This document shows, piece after piece, positions 26,042 through 35,375 of a stretch of 64,000 nucleotides of DNA. The stretch comes from Vibrio penaeicida. Its GTDB lineage: Bacteria; Pseudomonadota; Gammaproteobacteria; Enterobacterales; Vibrionaceae. Under the pieces are notes generated by a model that saw only the letters and a list, made by a program, of their open reading frames with translations, searched no databases and was not told the DNA's origin. Made by a program: the position numbers and the translations under genes. Each line of letters opens with the position of its first letter. Within the stretch, counting starts at the first letter, position 1. The stretch lies in NCBI RefSeq assembly GCF_002933855.1, contig NZ_BFAQ01000027.1, forward strand, positions 81,043 through 145,042, written 5' to 3'.

Positions 26042-27247
26042 ATGACGCTCGACATTCGCTACGCACTTCATCACGCCATTAACATCGGCACAATCTGTAT
26101 ATTCGCCCCCGTGATTGCATTGTTTTGTCAGCACAAAGGTATGGATCTTAGTCAAATTGGTGTTTTCTTTGGGGTCTACTTTTTGGCGATCATTTTATTT
26201 GAATTACCTTCCGGCGCGTGGGCGGATCGCTTCGGTAGATTGAACGTATTTATGCTAAGCAAAATGTTAGATTGCCTGAACTTTGCCTTGCTGTTTTATT
26301 TTGATTATATCCCCACCTTGTATGCCGCATCATTTGTAGGTGGTATCGCTCGCGCCATGGGTTCTGGCGCAATGGAAGCATGGTATGTTGACGAGTTAAA
26401 AAAAGTGCGCCGCTATCACCTGATGCCCAGTTTGCTCAGTAACGCACATGGTTGGGCGTTAGTAGCAATGGCTTTTGGTGCGATTAGCGGAGCGGCTTTG
26501 GTTGCTTTTAACCTTCAAATACCAAGCAATAACTCCCCTTATCAGTGGGTGCTTGTCGTTGCGTTCATAATGCACTTGGCTCTGGGTATTTCCGTCCCCT
26601 TTTGTTTCCATGAAGGTGAGATAAAGCAGACGACTCGGAACGAAAGATCTGATGTAAATGTCATAAAAAAAGTATTGATGGCTTGTATTCAGCATCCAAT
26701 ACTCAAACGTGTTCTGGGCTTACAGATCATTCACGGCTTTTTACTCTCAAGCATTCAAACTTACTGGCAACCACAATTGCTTACTATGTTGAGTGAAAAA
26801 ACGGATGTATTCGTATTTGGCTGGGTATCTGCGCTCTTTTTCTTTTCTGCCGCTTTGTCTGCGGCATGGATAAAGCGTTCACATAAAGGTTTATTGAACA
26901 ATAATGGACGTCAGTTACTTGGGATTTTTGGCGCGTCTTCTGTGTTGGTTTTGCTATTAGCAACCACGAACTCTGCTCTGTTATTCATTGTGGTCTATTT
27001 GTGCTTTGGGTTCGCTATTTTTGCCATCAAGCCTTTGCTCGCCATTCTGATGCATCAATACATAGAAGATCATCAGCGTGCGACTGCGTTATCCATATTA
27101 TCGCTCGCACTGAACCTAGGTGGTGTCTTAGTCGGATTAGCCCTAGGCCCCATAGCAGACAGTGCCGGTGTACGTGCTGTGTGGGTTATTTCAGGGGTAA
27201 GTGGGCTCATTTTTGTCGCCCTATTACTGCGCGTTGAAACCAAATAA
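26042..27247 (+). CDS. MFS transporter
   Basis: 401 residues with about twelve hydrophobic segments. The loop 2-3 motif reads GAWADRFGRLN, diagnostic of the major facilitator superfamily. AGGAAAA lies six bases before the ATG. The divergent LysR gene is the likely regulator. Probably an exporter of a small molecule; the substrate is unknown. Confidence 0.88.
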   Translation: MTLDIRYALHHAINIGTICIFAPVIALFCQHKGMDLSQIGVFFGVYFLAIILFELPSGAWADRFGRLNVFMLSKMLDCLNFALLFYFDYIPTLYAASFVGGIARAMGSGAMEAWYVDELKKVRRYHLMPSLLSNAHGWALVAMAFGAISGAALVAFNLQIPSNNSPYQWVLVVAFIMHLALGISVPFCFHEGEIKQTTRNERSDVNVIKKVLMACIQHPILKRVLGLQIIHGFLLSSIQTYWQPQLLTMLSEKTDVFVFGWVSALFFFSAALSAAWIKRSHKGLLNNNGRQLLGIFGASSVLVLLLATTNSALLFIVVYLCFGFAIFAIKPLLAILMHQYIEDHQRATALSILSLALNLGGVLVGLALGPIADSAGVRAVWVISGVSGLIFVALLLRVETK

Positions 27248-27274
27248 CAGATTAAGAAGGGAAACATTCGGATT

Positions 27275-27781
27275 TTACGTAGGTTGCTCACCTAGCGGTT
27301 CCAATGAGTATAAAAAACCAACCCCCTGATATCGCTGATCTAAAATCACAATATCTCGTTTATCTTTTCGAATAGGTTTATGCCTTTGATAAAAATCGTT
27401 GTTTTTGGCACCGAGAAATGTCCAAACTATCATGCTAGTTTTTTTACTGCTCATAATGACCCCTTTCACCTCAGTTATGAGTTTGCTTCCTATCCCAGCT
27501 CCTTGAGCACGAGGGCAAACGTACAAACTGTTAAGTTCACTCATGCTCCTTTCCTCGCAATCTTTTCCCGCTGCGTAACCTTGAATTACTCCGTCACGCT
27601 CAAACAATATTGCAAAGCCAGCTTCACGTTCAATATCAGCCATTAACTTGGAAGCAAACCAATCCAATGTAAAAAGGGAAGCGACACTAGGGGAAACCAT
27701 ATGAATCAGATCCTCTTGCCAGGCTCTGAAGATCAAATCGGCTATGGCAGGAATATCTTTTGCTGTTGCGATTCGTATCAA
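27275..27781 (-). CDS. GNAT-family N-acetyltransferase
   Basis: 168 residues. The acetyl-CoA motif A appears as LYVCPRAQGAGIGSKLI, preceded by the substrate-contact strand. The start is a TTG with AAGGG six bases upstream. That TTG overlaps the TGA of a 23-codon ORF, so translation is probably coupled. Substrate unknown. Confidence 0.82.
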   Translation of the reverse strand: MIRIATAKDIPAIADLIFRAWQEDLIHMVSPSVASLFTLDWFASKLMADIEREAGFAILFERDGVIQGYAAGKDCEERSMSELNSLYVCPRAQGAGIGSKLITEVKGVIMSSKKTSMIVWTFLGAKNNDFYQRHKPIRKDKRDIVILDQRYQGVGFLYSLEPLGEQPT

Positions 27782-27849
27782 AGCTTACCCTTAGAAGGTG
27801 CAAGCTCCATTGTAATCAGTTCATTCTCTTCTGAAATAACAACAGACAT
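27778..27849 (-). CDS. Small ORF (23 residues) coupled to the GNAT gene
   Basis: MSVVISEENELITMELAPSK plus three residues, ending in a TGA that overlaps the TTG start of the GNAT gene (TTGA). AAAGGA lies six bases before its ATG, a better ribosome binding site than most genes here. It may be a translated leader or a remnant of a longer protein. Confidence 0.5.
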   Translation of the reverse strand: MSVVISEENELITMELAPSKGKL

Positions 27850-27926
27850 AAGATTCCTTTGTACGTTTATGATGTTTTGGGGTGGAACTTCTTGGTCATG
27901 CCGTGTCTACTTTTTTAAAAAATAAG

Positions 27927-28418
27927 TTATAACAACTTTTCCATTCGTTCTAGATCCCAGACATTTTCTTTGAAGTGCATGGCTTCTTTTTCAATCGAAA
28001 CGGTTTTAAACCCAAGCGACTGATACACCTTTTTTGCCCTTTGGTTATGGCTGAACACTGCAAGGCTGAGTTTGTTACAGCCGTAATCATTTTTGGCCAC
28101 ACCGGCAAGCATTGTCAGAATGGTTTTTGAAATACCTTTGCCACGAAACGAATCCGAAACAAACACCAAACAAATACGACAGTGCGTTTCCGACTGTCGG
28201 TTGAGTTCAACAAAACCGGCTGCCTGCTCACCATATTTTATTAAGAAAGGGATAACTTCCGACTGCTGGCAGTGCTTGTGCAGTTGTTCATAGGTAAGTG
28301 GATACTGAAAAGTGGGGCCAGCCCAAAGATAAGTTAGCTCTTCTGATACTATCCAATCAATCAGATGCTCAAAGTCACCTTCCGTAAAAGGGACAAGCGA
28401 GCAATGTATTTTTTCCAT
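27927..28418 (-). CDS. GNAT-family N-acetyltransferase
   Basis: 163 residues. Motif A FVSDSFRGKGISKTILTML and motif B FSHNQRAKKVYQSLGF match RimJ/RimL-like acetyltransferases. It lies upstream of the other GNAT gene on the same strand but about 80 bases separate it from the small coupled ORF. Substrate unknown. Confidence 0.83.
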   Translation of the reverse strand: MEKIHCSLVPFTEGDFEHLIDWIVSEELTYLWAGPTFQYPLTYEQLHKHCQQSEVIPFLIKYGEQAAGFVELNRQSETHCRICLVFVSDSFRGKGISKTILTMLAGVAKNDYGCNKLSLAVFSHNQRAKKVYQSLGFKTVSIEKEAMHFKENVWDLERMEKLL

Positions 28419-28525
28419 ACCGACTCAAACTCCTGAATTAGGGGGGAAGGAAGGTAAACTTGAGTATAACCGTTTCCATCCTTTCCAATATACTCGCAAA
28501 ATAGTTGTATCAAATAGCTTTGATT

Positions 28526-29302
28526 TTATACATTTTTCATCGCGCTGCTGTACATTTTCAACATACCATCTTTAGACAGAATTCGATTCAGGAAAACGTA
28601 GAACTTGTTGTCTAGAAATGGAATCTCTCTGAAGCGCCCTTTGAACAAAGCATCCAACCCTTTCTGTGCGACTTTCGTTGGGCTGACTCTATATTTTGCC
28701 GCAAATGTCCCCGTGCCAGAGCTCGACTTGTCCTTGCCATCGAAAGTAAAGAAGCCTGTATCTGTTCGCCCCGGTGACAAGCAGGTGATGTTCACACCTT
28801 TGTCTTTCATTTCTACTGCTAAGGCTTCGGTAAAACTGGCAACATACGCTTTGCTGGCCGCATACGCAGCCATATAAGGCTGAGGCTGGTAAGCAGCGGT
28901 AGACGCCACATTCATTAGGTATCCTTTGCCTTGTTTTTCCATTCGTCTGGCAAAGTATTCACTCAAAGAGGTCAGCGCTAACACGTTGACCGACACCATT
29001 TGCTGTATTTGTGCTGATGTGTGCTCGATATGCGCACCATACAAACCATAACCAGCGTTATTAATGGCAACATCGATGGGGTTGGAATAGGCTTCAAGCT
29101 GTTGAATCACCTGAGCATGCGTAGCCGGATCGGACAAGTCAGCGCAAATGGTTTGGCTAACGCCTTCAATTTGGCGTTCGAGTTCTGCCAATTTCTTAGG
29201 GTTGCGTCCGTGAACGATCAGTGCGTAGCCTTGCTCAGAAAGAGACTTTGCAAATTCGAAACCAATGCCAGATGTTGCGCCTGTGATGAATGCCGTTTTC
29301 AT
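28526..29302 (-). CDS. Short-chain dehydrogenase/reductase
   Basis: 258 residues. Cofactor motif TGATSGIG, NNAGYG, active-site Ser and YAASK are all present, so it should be an active NAD(P)-dependent oxidoreductase. The ATG at 29302 has AGAGG eight bases upstream; a longer frame would run through the MerR-type promoter. It follows the MerR gene and is probably its target. Confidence 0.88.
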   Translation of the reverse strand: MKTAFITGATSGIGFEFAKSLSEQGYALIVHGRNPKKLAELERQIEGVSQTICADLSDPATHAQVIQQLEAYSNPIDVAINNAGYGLYGAHIEHTSAQIQQMVSVNVLALTSLSEYFARRMEKQGKGYLMNVASTAAYQPQPYMAAYAASKAYVASFTEALAVEMKDKGVNITCLSPGRTDTGFFTFDGKDKSSSGTGTFAAKYRVSPTKVAQKGLDALFKGRFREIPFLDNKFYVFLNRILSKDGMLKMYSSAMKNV

Positions 29303-29337
29303 AATGTTGACCTCTGTTTTGTCTGTTGAGGTCTTCA

Positions 29338-29368
29338 TCCTAAAGTCTCCCGTATAGGGGAGAGTCAA
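29338..29368 (-). promoter_or_regulatory. MerR-type promoter of the SDR gene
   Basis: On the minus strand, TTGACT and TTAGGA are separated by 19 bases, longer than the normal 17. The spacer holds a near-palindrome (CTCCC...GGGAG around TATA). A 19-bp spacer with central dyad is the hallmark of promoters activated by MerR proteins, and a MerR gene ends 19 bases upstream. Confidence 0.65.
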
Positions 29369-29386
29369 CACCTATTTACTAAAAAA

Positions 29387-29764
29387 TTATTGATTAATAT
29401 TTTCCAATAGGCACTGATTGTAATGTTGAACGCTGATTTCTAGCTCGTCCATTTCCTCAAGTCTTTTTTCCAATTCCGCTTTCTTAATGAGAATGTTGGT
29501 GCGCTTTTTTTGCAGTTCGGCTTTCAGTAAGTCCATCGGCACCAAGCCTTCCTGTGATTTGGCTTTCGCTATGGTTCGAAGCTCCTCCAAAGTAAACCCT
29601 AGCCCTTTTGCAGCTTTTATCATGCCTAGTACTTGAACATAACTGTCGTCGTAAACTCGGTATTTTCCATCGCGTTGGGGCGATTTGATTAACGCAATGT
29701 CTTCATAATGTCGAATCGCTTTAACGCTGACTCCAGTCTTTTTCGATAACTCTCCAATATACAT
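29387..29764 (-). CDS. MerR-family transcriptional regulator
   Basis: 125 residues: HTH (YIGELSKKTGVSVKAIRHYE), then LGFTLEELRTI and a long dimerisation helix. It has a single Cys, so the Cys pair of CueR-type copper sensors is missing. It is unlikely to be the regulator of the nearby copper operon and more likely senses an organic or redox signal for the SDR gene. Confidence 0.85.
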   Translation of the reverse strand: MYIGELSKKTGVSVKAIRHYEDIALIKSPQRDGKYRVYDDSYVQVLGMIKAAKGLGFTLEELRTIAKAKSQEGLVPMDLLKAELQKKRTNILIKKAELEKRLEEMDELEISVQHYNQCLLENINQ

Positions 29765-29853
29765 TGTGCTTTCTCCTCCCTGATGTGTTGCAAGAGTGTA
29801 AGGAAACCAAACTAAACATTCTCTAAATATCGTAGGAATTTACAATGTAAATT

Positions 29854-29889
29854 AGAAAAACTCGAGCGATAGGAATACCGCCCGAGTTT
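29854..29889 (-). terminator. Terminator of the copper operon
   Basis: AAACTCGGGCG and CGCTCGAGTTT form an almost perfect stem (10 of 11 pairs), followed by a T-run on the minus strand, just past the cupredoxin stop. Confidence 0.8.
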
Positions 29890-29916
29890 CAGCATCAATT
29901 AAGTTCTGAGTTCTAC

Positions 29917-30432
29917 TTAGATTTGAATCGACTTCACCATGCCTGCTTCGTAGTGCCCAGCAATGTTGCAGGCAAACTCGACATTGGTGTCTCCATGAAA
30001 GTGCCACGTCAATTGTTTCGCTTTACCGGGCTTAACCGTCACTGCACTACCCGAATCGTGAGCATGTGCGCCTTGCTCTTTCATCATGGTGCGATGTTTT
30101 TCCTGCTCCGCAAGTGAACCAATCGCAAATTCATGATCGATCTTTCCAGTGTTGATCACCACAAACTGAACCACATCATTGGGCTCGATATCCACTTCTT
30201 TTTTAAACTTGATGGTCATGTCGTCGCTTAAAATAACGTGCACCACTTTGTCTGGTTTCGCCCCTTTGGCAGGCATGCCTACATCCGACATGCCTTCCAT
30301 GTTCATCATATTGGAGTGGTCCATCTTGCTGTGATCCATTTTGGAATGATCCATCTTAGAGTGATCCATCCCTTCAGCTATAACGCCGGATGCAACCATA
30401 CTAAGAGCCAGTGCAATGATTGATTTTTTCAT
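29917..30432 (-). CDS. Cupredoxin-family periplasmic copper protein with MDHSK repeats
   Basis: 171 residues. A signal peptide ends near SGVIAEG. Residues 22-41 are four repeats of MDHSK/N, a Met/His-rich copper-binding tail of the kind seen in CopA/CopC/PcoE. The cupredoxin domain has type 1 copper ligands His100 (IDHEFAIG), Cys155, His160 and Met165 (ACNIAGHYEAGM). It is the last gene of the operon, about 70 bases after cusA, with AAGGAA before the ATG. It probably buffers or carries periplasmic copper. Confidence 0.88.
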   Translation of the reverse strand: MKKSIIALALSMVASGVIAEGMDHSKMDHSKMDHSKMDHSNMMNMEGMSDVGMPAKGAKPDKVVHVILSDDMTIKFKKEVDIEPNDVVQFVVINTGKIDHEFAIGSLAEQEKHRTMMKEQGAHAHDSGSAVTVKPGKAKQLTWHFHGDTNVEFACNIAGHYEAGMVKSIQI

Positions 30433-30505
30433 CTGAATTTCCTTCTATTTCGAATTGAATTTGAATTTGAATTCAGGATTACCCACAAGTAACCCTGAAT
30501 TTGGA

Positions 30506-33500
30506 TTACTTGCGAAGTTCGTTTTGCTTCCATAACTTAAAGATAGCGGGCAAAACCAATAACGTGAGCAATAATGCCGATGCCATTCCACCAATCATTG
30601 GCGCGGCAATCCGCTGCATGACTTCCGAGCCGGTGCCATCGCCGTACATGATCGGTACTAATCCGATGATCACCGTCAGAACCGTCATCATGACTGGGCG
30701 AACACGCAGCCCTGCCCCTTCGCGTATGGCGTTGGTGAGGTCGTCTTTCGTCAATGTGGTATCTGTTTCTGCTGCATCCAACTTTTTGTAATGCCACGCT
30801 TGATTGAGGTAAACCAACATAATGACCCCAATCTCAACTGCCACTCCTGCCAGAGCGATAAACCCGACCCCAACCGCAATAGAAAAGTTGTAGTTAAGGT
30901 AGTGCATGAGCCATAAACCACCAACCATCGCGAGAGGCAGTGTCAGCATAATGATCAGCACTTCACCCACTCGGCGAAAACTGAAGTAGAGCAGCAGCAT
31001 GATGATGGCAATCGTTATGGGCACCACGACACTCAAGCGTTCTTTGGCGCGTTCCATGTATTCATATTGCCCAGACCACGCTAATGAATAACCCGCAGGG
31101 AGCACCAACTCATTAGCAACCACTCGCTGAGCATCGGCGACATAAGATCCAAGATCTCGCCCTTCAATATCCACAAACACCCAGCCGTTAGGGCGTGCAT
31201 TTTCCGTTTTGATCATCGGGGGTCCGTCTTCATAGCGAATATCGGCCACATCAGCGAGCGCAATACGCGCACCATTGGGAGTCACCAAAGGCAGGTTTTC
31301 CAGCATCACCACAGAGTTACGATACTCCTGTGGGTATCGAACATTGATTGGATAGCGCTCTAGCCCTTCAATGGTTTCTCCCACGTTCATGCCGCCTACC
31401 GCCGTCGAGATCACTTGCTGAACGTCTTTAATGCTCAAACCATATCGGGCAGCCGAGCGGCGCTTGATGTCGATGGTGACATAACGGCCACCCGCCACAC
31501 GTTCTGCATAGACGGAAGCAGTGCCGTTAACTCCATTCAGGATCGGTTCGAGCTGTGCCCCTATGGTTTCAATAACCTTGAGGTCAGGACCGGCGATCTT
31601 GATACCAATTGGGGTCTTAATGCCGGTTGCCAACATATCGATACGCGTTTTGATTGGCATAACCCACGCATTGGTTAAACCGGGAAATTGAACTAAATCA
31701 TCCAGCTCTTTCCGCAATGATTCGCTTGTTACCCCAACACGCCATTCGGACTTCGGCTTAAACTGAATAACGGTTTCGATCATGGTGAGCGGCGCGGGAT
31801 CAGTGGCGGTTTCCGCACGGCCAATCTTGCCCCACACGGTGTCTACTTCGGGCACGGTTTTGATCAGCTTGTTGGTTTGCTGCAAGATTTCTCGCGCTTT
31901 ACCAATTGAAATCCCCGGATAGGTGGTTGGCATGTACATTAAATCGCCTTCATCCAGAGGGGGGATAAACTCACTACCCAGTTTACTGGTGGGGTAATAA
32001 GCGGAAGCCATCAGCCCTAATGCCAACACAATCATCGTTTTAGGGAAGCGCAAACTCACGCCCAATAATGGCTTATACAGTGCTACCAGCCCTTTATTGA
32101 TCGGGTTCTTGTGCTCAGGCAGTACTTTTCCCCGAACAAAGTACCCCATCAATACAGGCACCAGCGTGATAGCTAAACCTGCCGATGCCGCCATGGCGTA
32201 AGTTTTGGTGAACGCAAGAGGAGAGAACATTTTCCCTTCCTGCCCTTCTAAGGCAAACACGGGAACGAAACTCAATGTGATGATAAGCAGTGAGAAGAAC
32301 AAGGGAGCGCCCACTTCTTCTGCCGCTTTACCAATTACCTGCCAACGGTTTTTATCGGTCAGGGGTGTGCGCTCAATGTGCTTGTGTACATTCTCAATCA
32401 TGACGATGGCACCATCGACCATGGCACCAATCGCGATGGCTATCCCACCTAAAGACATGATGTTGGCGTTAATGCCTTGCCAGTGCATCACTATAAAGGC
32501 GGAAAGAATGCCAACTGGCAGGCTCAGAGCAATGACCAAAGAAGAACGGATGTGGAACAGGAACAAGGCACACACAACCGCCACAACGATGAACTCTTCC
32601 GCCAGCTTCTTCCAAAGGTTTTCTACCGCTGCGTTGATCAGCGTAGAGCGGTCGTACGTCGGCACAATTTCCACTCCGTCTGGCAAGCTGCGCTGAAGTT
32701 CTCCAAGTTTGTTTTTTACATTGGCAATCACTTCACTGGCGTTTTCGCCAAAGCGCATCACTATGACACCACCAGCCGCTTCACCCTCACCATTGAGTTC
32801 TGAAATGCCCCGTCGCATTTGAGGACCTAGATTAATGTCTGCAATGTCTCCTAATAACAGCGGTGTCCCTTTTTCAGTCACCTTCAATGGCAGCGATTTG
32901 ATGTCGTCAATGCCACTCAAATACCCCGTTGTGCGCACCATATGCTCGGCTTCCGCCACTTCAATAACCGACGCCCCCGATTCCTGATTACCATTCTGAA
33001 TGGCCATGTTCACCTGCTGTAATGTCAGGTTATAGGCACGTAGCTTGGCGGGATCGATTTGGATCTGGTATTGCTTAACCATGCCGCCTACCGTGGCGAC
33101 TTCTGATACTCCCTCTACGGTTTGCAATTCGTATTTCAAAAACCAATCTTGCAGGCTTCGAAGCTGCGCCAAATCGTGCTGACCCGTTTTATCTTGCAGA
33201 ACATAGCTGTATACCCAGCCCACGCCTGTCGCGTCTGGCCCTAATGTAGGTTTGGCATTGGTGGGTAAGTTGGGAGCCACTTGGCTGAGGTATTCGAGCA
33301 CTCGCGAGCGCGCCCAGTACATGTCGGTATTGTCATTGAAGATGATGTAAACGTAGGAGTCCCCAAAGAAGGAATAGCCGCGTACGGTTTCCGCTCCCGG
33401 CACCGCTAACATCGCAGTGGTAAGAGGATACGTTACTTGATCTTCTACTACTTGTGGCGCTTGTCCGGGGTAGCTGGTTTTTATGATCACCTGCACATCA

Positions 33501-33628
33501 GACAAATCGGGAATCGCGTCCACAGGCGTATTTTTAACGCTGTATAACCCTCCCAAAACCAATGCCAGCGTCGTTAACAAAACAAGTAAACGGTTGTTGA
33601 TGGACCATCGAATGATTGCGTTTATCAT
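30506..33628 (-). CDS. cusA: Copper/silver efflux RND transporter, CusA type
   Basis: 1040 residues, closely following E. coli CusA along its length: NTPVDAIPDLSDVQVIIKTSYPG, ATGVGWVYSY, SLGGIAIAIGAMVDGAIVMIEN, EGDLMYMPTTYPGIS, RIDMLATGIKTPIGIKI (the conserved Met in RIDML) and GVAVEIGVIMLVYL. It is the inner-membrane proton-driven pump that exports Cu(I) or Ag(I) through CusB and an outer-membrane channel. The start follows the cusB stop within three bases. Confidence 0.93.
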   Translation of the reverse strand: MINAIIRWSINNRLLVLLTTLALVLGGLYSVKNTPVDAIPDLSDVQVIIKTSYPGQAPQVVEDQVTYPLTTAMLAVPGAETVRGYSFFGDSYVYIIFNDNTDMYWARSRVLEYLSQVAPNLPTNAKPTLGPDATGVGWVYSYVLQDKTGQHDLAQLRSLQDWFLKYELQTVEGVSEVATVGGMVKQYQIQIDPAKLRAYNLTLQQVNMAIQNGNQESGASVIEVAEAEHMVRTTGYLSGIDDIKSLPLKVTEKGTPLLLGDIADINLGPQMRRGISELNGEGEAAGGVIVMRFGENASEVIANVKNKLGELQRSLPDGVEIVPTYDRSTLINAAVENLWKKLAEEFIVVAVVCALFLFHIRSSLVIALSLPVGILSAFIVMHWQGINANIMSLGGIAIAIGAMVDGAIVMIENVHKHIERTPLTDKNRWQVIGKAAEEVGAPLFFSLLIITLSFVPVFALEGQEGKMFSPLAFTKTYAMAASAGLAITLVPVLMGYFVRGKVLPEHKNPINKGLVALYKPLLGVSLRFPKTMIVLALGLMASAYYPTSKLGSEFIPPLDEGDLMYMPTTYPGISIGKAREILQQTNKLIKTVPEVDTVWGKIGRAETATDPAPLTMIETVIQFKPKSEWRVGVTSESLRKELDDLVQFPGLTNAWVMPIKTRIDMLATGIKTPIGIKIAGPDLKVIETIGAQLEPILNGVNGTASVYAERVAGGRYVTIDIKRRSAARYGLSIKDVQQVISTAVGGMNVGETIEGLERYPINVRYPQEYRNSVVMLENLPLVTPNGARIALADVADIRYEDGPPMIKTENARPNGWVFVDIEGRDLGSYVADAQRVVANELVLPAGYSLAWSGQYEYMERAKERLSVVVPITIAIIMLLLYFSFRRVGEVLIIMLTLPLAMVGGLWLMHYLNYNFSIAVGVGFIALAGVAVEIGVIMLVYLNQAWHYKKLDAAETDTTLTKDDLTNAIREGAGLRVRPVMMTVLTVIIGLVPIMYGDGTGSEVMQRIAAPMIGGMASALLLTLLVLPAIFKLWKQNELRK

Positions 33629-33630
33629 AC

Positions 33631-35334
33631 TTAGCCCTCAGCTTCTATTTGCTTAAGTCGATATTCGCTGCCTTGCTTTTCGACTAGAAATCGAACTTTT
33701 TGAGTTTCCTGAAAGGGCGAAAGGTCTAGGCCATCCTCGACCGTGAAGTTCATTTCACCTTCTTCCCAACCCCACTCTGAAACGGGTGAGTGGCTCAGCG
33801 TGATCATGCCGAATTCCGCCATAAGTGTGCTCACTTCTCCGGTTAACCACACTTCTGCCGCGAGCACGCTTTCCCCCACTTTGTAGTCCACAATTTCGTA
33901 TTGACCAGACTCGGTTTTCTGCATTTCGAAATCAATGGCTTGCCCTTTGCCAAGCCCTTTCATTTCTACGTTTTCAGCAAAAGTGAAATTCATCACCATA
34001 CCCGGCCAACTCCATTCTGGTACTGGCTGATGGTTGATGGTTAGCATCCGGTGCCCTTCCATCACATCGGTAATTTCCCCTTTAGCCCAGACTGTTTCGG
34101 CATCTGCCTCCACTCCGTTGATGCGCGCTAGATCGGCAGTTTGGCTCGATTCAGAATCCAGCATGAAATGCGCGGAAGTCACTATTCGATCATTAACAGA
34201 AAGCCCTTGCAGCACTTCAATTTTATCTCCCGCCTCTCTTCCCACTTCGACTCGTGCTGAACGATATTTACCTTCGCCTTCAGACAATACAACTCGTGTC
34301 ATTCCGCCCGATCGAATCACTGCCGATTTAGGAATGGTAAGCACAGATTCCTCACTCACAGGTTGCAACGTGATGTTGGCAAACATGTTCGGCTTCAACT
34401 CGCCTTGTGGATTGGAGAATTTGAGGCGAACACGAAGAGTACGTGTTTTCGGATCCAGTATTGGGTAGATGTAATCCACTTCACCTTGCCACTCAGTACC
34501 GGGCACCGAGTCGAGTCTCATACTGGCGTTACTGCCCGCTTTTACCCAATGCGCTTGACGTTCAAACACTTCGGCATCGACCCATACGTTATCAAGCGGC
34601 CCTGCGCTGATCACCGCTTGAGCAGGCGACAAATACCCGCCTTCACGAATGTTCAAATTCGCAATCACACCGTCTGCGGGTGCTTTCACTTCGATAGTTT
34701 GAGAGGCTTTTCCACGGCGAGTTATGATTCGAATTTGACTGCGATCCACCCCTAACGTCAGCAGCCTTTCTGTTGCCCCTTTCACTAACCCCTTACGGTT
34801 GGTTTTGTAGGCGCTGATCAACTCCTCTTGCGCTTTCACGAGCTCAGGCGAATACAGAGTAAATAGGACATCACCCTTAGTGACTTTCTCGCCCACTGCA
34901 TTGATGTGCAGCTTTTCGACCCAACCCGCAACGCGCACGTTGGTTTGCCACAGTCGGCTTTCATCGAAGGCGATATAACCCACGGTTTCTAAGCTGGGCG
35001 TTAATGGTTCTTTCAATACATTGGCGGTTTTTACACCCAAGTTATTTTCGATAGACGGGTCTATTTTGATAGTGCCGACTTTGTCATTTTCTCCCGCGAT
35101 ATCCTCGGCATACACGGGAACGAGATCCATTCCCATAGGAGATTGCCCGGGCTTATCTCTTTTGTAATTCGGGTCCATCGGGGCGACCCAGTACAAAGGC
35201 TCATTTGCGCTCTTGGCTGCTGGGGTCGCCATCGCGCCCATGTTGTGGTTTGCTCCAGCTATGTAGTGATTCACGCCGTAGCCCAACGCTCCGCCCACCA
35301 ATAATGCGATGGTGGCAACTTGCAGTGTTTTCAT
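33631..35334 (-). CDS. cusB: CusB-type periplasmic adaptor with two C-terminal CusF-like domains
   Basis: 567 residues from the ATG at 35334 (AAGGGA just upstream; the longer frame starts with TTG). After a membrane/signal segment comes a heavy-metal-binding segment (YWVAPMDPNYKRDKPGQSPM), then the usual lipoyl/barrel adaptor domains. The C terminus adds two CusF-like copper domains: about 411-489, with His and SWPGMVMNF holding the Trp and both Met ligands, and about 490-567, where GWEEGEMNF keeps the His, Trp and last Met but has Gly at the first Met. Normally CusF is a separate protein. Confidence 0.9.
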   Translation of the reverse strand: MKTLQVATIALLVGGALGYGVNHYIAGANHNMGAMATPAAKSANEPLYWVAPMDPNYKRDKPGQSPMGMDLVPVYAEDIAGENDKVGTIKIDPSIENNLGVKTANVLKEPLTPSLETVGYIAFDESRLWQTNVRVAGWVEKLHINAVGEKVTKGDVLFTLYSPELVKAQEELISAYKTNRKGLVKGATERLLTLGVDRSQIRIITRRGKASQTIEVKAPADGVIANLNIREGGYLSPAQAVISAGPLDNVWVDAEVFERQAHWVKAGSNASMRLDSVPGTEWQGEVDYIYPILDPKTRTLRVRLKFSNPQGELKPNMFANITLQPVSEESVLTIPKSAVIRSGGMTRVVLSEGEGKYRSARVEVGREAGDKIEVLQGLSVNDRIVTSAHFMLDSESSQTADLARINGVEADAETVWAKGEITDVMEGHRMLTINHQPVPEWSWPGMVMNFTFAENVEMKGLGKGQAIDFEMQKTESGQYEIVDYKVGESVLAAEVWLTGEVSTLMAEFGMITLSHSPVSEWGWEEGEMNFTVEDGLDLSPFQETQKVRFLVEKQGSEYRLKQIEAEG

Positions 35335-35375
35335 TGTTTTTCCCTTAAATAACAAATTCTCTAGCAAACGTTTTT

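Noticed and set aside
29387..29764. CueR identity for the MerR protein near the copper operon
   Set aside because: It has only one Cys and lacks the C-terminal metal-binding loop; its own 19-bp-spacer promoter faces the SDR gene.
32205..32696. 163-codon open frame opposite cusA
   Set aside because: Antisense to a clear RND gene; codon pattern is that of the other strand.
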